Source: Clostridia bacterium
GTDB taxonomy: Bacteria; Bacillota_A; Clostridia; Oscillospirales; CAG-272
Assembly (NCBI GenBank): GCA_017462445.1
Contig: JAFTRB010000178.1
Span: 1-7,246 of the forward strand
Direction: 5' to 3'
DNA: 7,246 bases
Each line of letters begins with the position of its first letter. Positions within the stretch are counted from its first letter, which is position 1. A program made the position numbers and the translations under genes. The notes beneath the pieces are model-generated. The model had not been told where the DNA came from. It saw only the letters and a program-made list of their open reading frames with translations, and did not search any database. This document shows positions 5,914-7,246 of the stretch, one piece after another.

Positions 5914-6804
5914 TCAGGCCTGAATAAGCCCGTGTCCTCTCATAATCTTAACAAGCTCAGCCCTATGCTCCGGCTCCATCTCGGTCAAGGGGAGCCTGAT
6001 ATCGTTCTGACAGAAGCCCATCTCGTTCATAGCCGCCTTTGCGGGAATGGGGTTGACCTCGCAGAAGAGCGCATTGACCAGGGGCAACAGGTCAAGCTGG
6101 AGCTTGCGCGCGCCCGCAATGTCCCCGTTAAAGAACATTTTGCACATGGAGGAGGTCTCGCCGGGCATAAGGTTTGACAGAACAGAGATAACCCCCTTGC
6201 CACCAAGCGAAAGGATGGGAACTATCTGGTCGTCGTTGCCCGAATAAATGTCGATATCATCGCCGCAGAGCGCTGCAAGCTCGGCAATCTGCGAGATGTT
6301 TCCGCTTGCTTCCTTGATCGCTACAATATTGGGATGCTCCGCCAGCGCCTTTACCGTTTTTGGCAGAAGGTTACAGCCTGTTCTTGAAGGAACATTGTAG
6401 AGAATGCAGGGCTTGGTAGATGCATCTGCAATGGCGCGGAAGGAGGCGATAAGTCCCTTCTGGGTAGCCTTGTTGTAGTATGGGGTAACAAGAAGCACGG
6501 CGTCAGCGCCCACCTCGCAGGCATATTTGGTTAAGTCTATCGCATAAGCGGTATCGTTAGAGCCTGTGCCGGCAATAACGGGAACTCTGCCACCGCAGCG
6601 CTCAACGGCAAAGCGAATGCACTCTCTATGCTCCTCGTCGGTGAGTGTGGAAGCCTCGCCGGTCGTTCCGGCAACAACAATGGCGTCAATTCCGTTTTCG
6701 ATCTGCCAGTCGATAAGTCTGCCAAAGCTCTCATAGTCAACGCCACACTCTCGCATTGGGGTAATGATTGCGGTAGCCGCACCTGTAAAAATTGTGTTTT
6801 TCAT
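5914..6804 (-). CDS. dapA: 4-Hydroxy-tetrahydrodipicolinate synthase
   Basis: Condenses pyruvate with aspartate semialdehyde, the committed step of the diaminopimelate/lysine branch. The 296-residue TIM barrel has all the family marks: GTTGE (46-50) with the Thr47-Thr48 relay, TPYYN (107-111), YNVPSRT (136-142) with catalytic Tyr136 and carboxylate-binding Arg141, and the Schiff-base lysine Lys164 in IKEASGN (163-169). The ATG at 6804 is preferred over an in-frame upstream ATG at 6843: AGGAG sits 6-7 nt before it and the protein then begins MKNTIFTGAATAIITP, the normal family start. It is the first gene of the lysine operon, placed directly behind the lysine riboswitch and its terminator, so transcription should fall when lysine is plentiful. 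Feedback inhibition of the enzyme by lysine cannot be judged from the sequence. Confidence 0.97.
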   Translation of the reverse strand: MKNTIFTGAATAIITPMRECGVDYESFGRLIDWQIENGIDAIVVAGTTGEASTLTDEEHRECIRFAVERCGGRVPVIAGTGSNDTAYAIDLTKYACEVGADAVLLVTPYYNKATQKGLIASFRAIADASTKPCILYNVPSRTGCNLLPKTVKALAEHPNIVAIKEASGNISQIAELAALCGDDIDIYSGNDDQIVPILSLGGKGVISVLSNLMPGETSSMCKMFFNGDIAGARKLQLDLLPLVNALFCEVNPIPAKAAMNEMGFCQNDIRLPLTEMEPEHRAELVKIMRGHGLIQA

Positions 6805-6846
6805 AATTATCTCCTGTTCCTCAAGAGGACACCCTGCGCACAAAGT

Positions 6847-6878
6847 AAAAAAGATAGTCGCAGAGCATAACGACTATC
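6847..6878 (-). terminator. Riboswitch-controlled intrinsic terminator upstream of dapA
   Basis: On the minus strand GATAGTCG (6878-6871) pairs perfectly with CGACTATC (6860-6853) around a 10-nt loop and is followed by six T (6852-6847). Flanking G-T wobbles can lengthen the stem. It lies about 30 nt after the lysine aptamer and about 40 nt before the dapA ATG, the normal place for the expression platform of an OFF switch. Its 5' arm begins with GATAG, which can pair instead with CTATC (6913-6909) in the aptamer's P1 helix, giving the antiterminated form. Confidence 0.92.
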
Positions 6879-6908
6879 CCAAAAGGATGCTGATAAAGCA
6901 AAAAAGTC

Positions 6909-7060
6909 GATAGCTCTCCGTATTTCTACGACAACCGATAAGATATTGTCCAATCGGCCAGCGCGCACTTTCCCACGATGCGTACTTCGGCACCCACGCC
7001 TTTCTCACACAGCCTGGGGGCGTTATTTGTGTGATACTGTTCGTGCAGTGCGCCTCTATC
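6909..7060 (-). ncRNA. Lysine riboswitch (L-box) aptamer controlling the dap operon
   Basis: A 152-nt RNA element that binds lysine. Conserved core segments match known L-boxes: AGAGGCGCA next to the 5' strand of P1, AGTA (loop-E region), GAAAGGCGTGGGTGCCGAAG (7005-6986), and GGAGAGC (6920-6914) before the 3' strand of P1. Helices found by hand: P1 GATAG (7060-7056) with CTATC (6913-6909); P2 TCACACA (7034-7028) with TGTGTGA (7011-7005); P3 CGCA (6982-6979) with TGCG (6967-6964); P4 CCGAT (6957-6953) with ATCGG (6939-6935); P5 CGTA-GAAA-TACG (6930-6919). The loops of P2 and P3 can form the expected kissing contact, CCCA (7018-7015) with TGGG (6975-6972). The core order and the helices together make this secure; exact helix ends are approximate. 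Confidence 0.95.
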
Positions 7061-7079
7061 AAATTGTTTATTTGCTCTT

Positions 7080-7108
7080 ATTGTAGCATATCACCGCCCA
7101 ACTGTCAA
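7080..7108 (-). promoter_or_regulatory. Promoter of the dapA-dapB-ddh-lysA operon
   Basis: On the minus strand a perfect -35 TTGACA (7108-7103), a 17-bp spacer and a -10 TACAAT (7085-7080) preceded by TGC, an extended -10. Transcription should start near 7073, about a dozen nt before the lysine aptamer begins, so the whole riboswitch is in the transcript. An AT-rich stretch (about 7113-7132) upstream of the -35 may add an UP-element effect. Confidence 0.9.
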
Positions 7109-7151
7109 GCCCCATTTATTATTTATTTTTTACACCTGTTGCCATCTTTTG

Positions 7152-7180
7152 TTGACTTTTACCCATATTGCGGTTATAAT
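7152..7180 (+). promoter_or_regulatory. Promoter of the divergent gene at the right edge
   Basis: A -35 TTGACT (7152-7157, one mismatch), a 17-bp spacer and a perfect -10 TATAAT (7175-7180). Transcription would start near 7187. It is divergent from the lysine operon promoter, with about 43 bp between the two -35 boxes. No shared operator palindrome is evident between them. Confidence 0.85.
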
Positions 7181-7221
7181 ATATCGGGACGGTTAAAATT
7201 ACCTTGCTTGGGAGGACGATG

Positions 7222-7246
7222 ATGAACAGAGGGATAAGACAGCTTA
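7222..7246 (+). CDS. N-terminus of an unidentified protein (3' truncated by window edge)
   Basis: Only eight codons are visible, reading MNRGIRQL. Two ATG codons stand in tandem (7219 and 7222); the second is preferred because GGGAGG ends at 7215, leaving 6 nt before 7222 but only 3 nt before 7219. A good promoter stands upstream. The fragment is too short to assign a family or function. It is divergent from the lysine operon and need not be related to it. Confidence 0.7.

Noticed and set aside
6805..6843. A longer DapA starting at ATG 6843.
   Set aside because: The extra residues do not match the family, the ATG lies just after the leader terminator without a proper ribosome site, and AGGAG is correctly placed for 6804.
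6874..7222. Short open frames on both strands across the dapA leader (for example 6874-7062 minus and 7031-7222 plus), including the idea of a lysine leader peptide.
   Set aside because: The stretch is explained by the L-box and its promoter; the frames are not lysine-rich and cross conserved RNA helices.
1..7246. Searched by eye for CRISPR repeats, insertion-sequence ends, tRNA genes and toxin-antitoxin pairs.
   Set aside because: No spaced repeats, terminal inverted repeats with a transposase, tRNA-like folds or paired small genes were seen.

Overview
The window reads as chromosomal DNA from a Gram-positive bacterium of the Bacillota, most likely an uncultured or gut-type clostridial lineage. 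This is an inference from several signs: strong AGGAG-type ribosome sites, sigma-A-like promoters (three of four with an extended -10), a small lipoprotein with a clostridial-style lipobox (LASC followed by G), a lysine riboswitch that works through a terminator, and the meso-diaminopimelate dehydrogenase form of lysine synthesis. No mobile element, CRISPR array, tRNA or rRNA is visible.

Layout, left to right. The last 50 codons of an AT-rich, unidentified plus-strand gene (3-155) converge on a minus-strand glycoside hydrolase (274-2136), with one bidirectional terminator (231-267) between them. The hydrolase has its own promoter. Across a divergent intergenic region with phased A-tracts and a strong plus-strand promoter lies a 120-residue lipoprotein gene (2346-2708). 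Two back-to-back hairpin terminators (2728-2753 and 2760-2785) separate it from the end of the lysine operon.

The main unit is a four-gene minus-strand operon, transcribed from about 7073 down to 2800: dapA, dapB, ddh, lysA. It converts aspartate semialdehyde plus pyruvate to dihydrodipicolinate (DapA), to tetrahydrodipicolinate (DapB), in one step to meso-diaminopimelate (Ddh), and finally to lysine (LysA). It therefore supplies both lysine and, through meso-diaminopimelate, a peptidoglycan precursor. Gaps between genes are 14, 14 and 11 nt. The leader carries a clear lysine riboswitch (L-box, aptamer about 6909-7060) followed by an intrinsic terminator (6847-6878). The 3' strand of helix P1 can pair either with the P1 5' strand or with the terminator's 5' arm, which explains the switch. 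Aspartokinase and aspartate-semialdehyde dehydrogenase are not in the window.

At the right edge, divergent from the operon, a good promoter (7152-7180) and ribosome site lead into the first eight codons of an unidentified plus-strand gene.

Most of the window is conventional. The items most worth a second look are the riboswitch switching geometry, the cytoplasmic three-domain glycosidase of uncertain substrate, and the orphan lipoprotein behind a strong promoter with probably curved upstream DNA.
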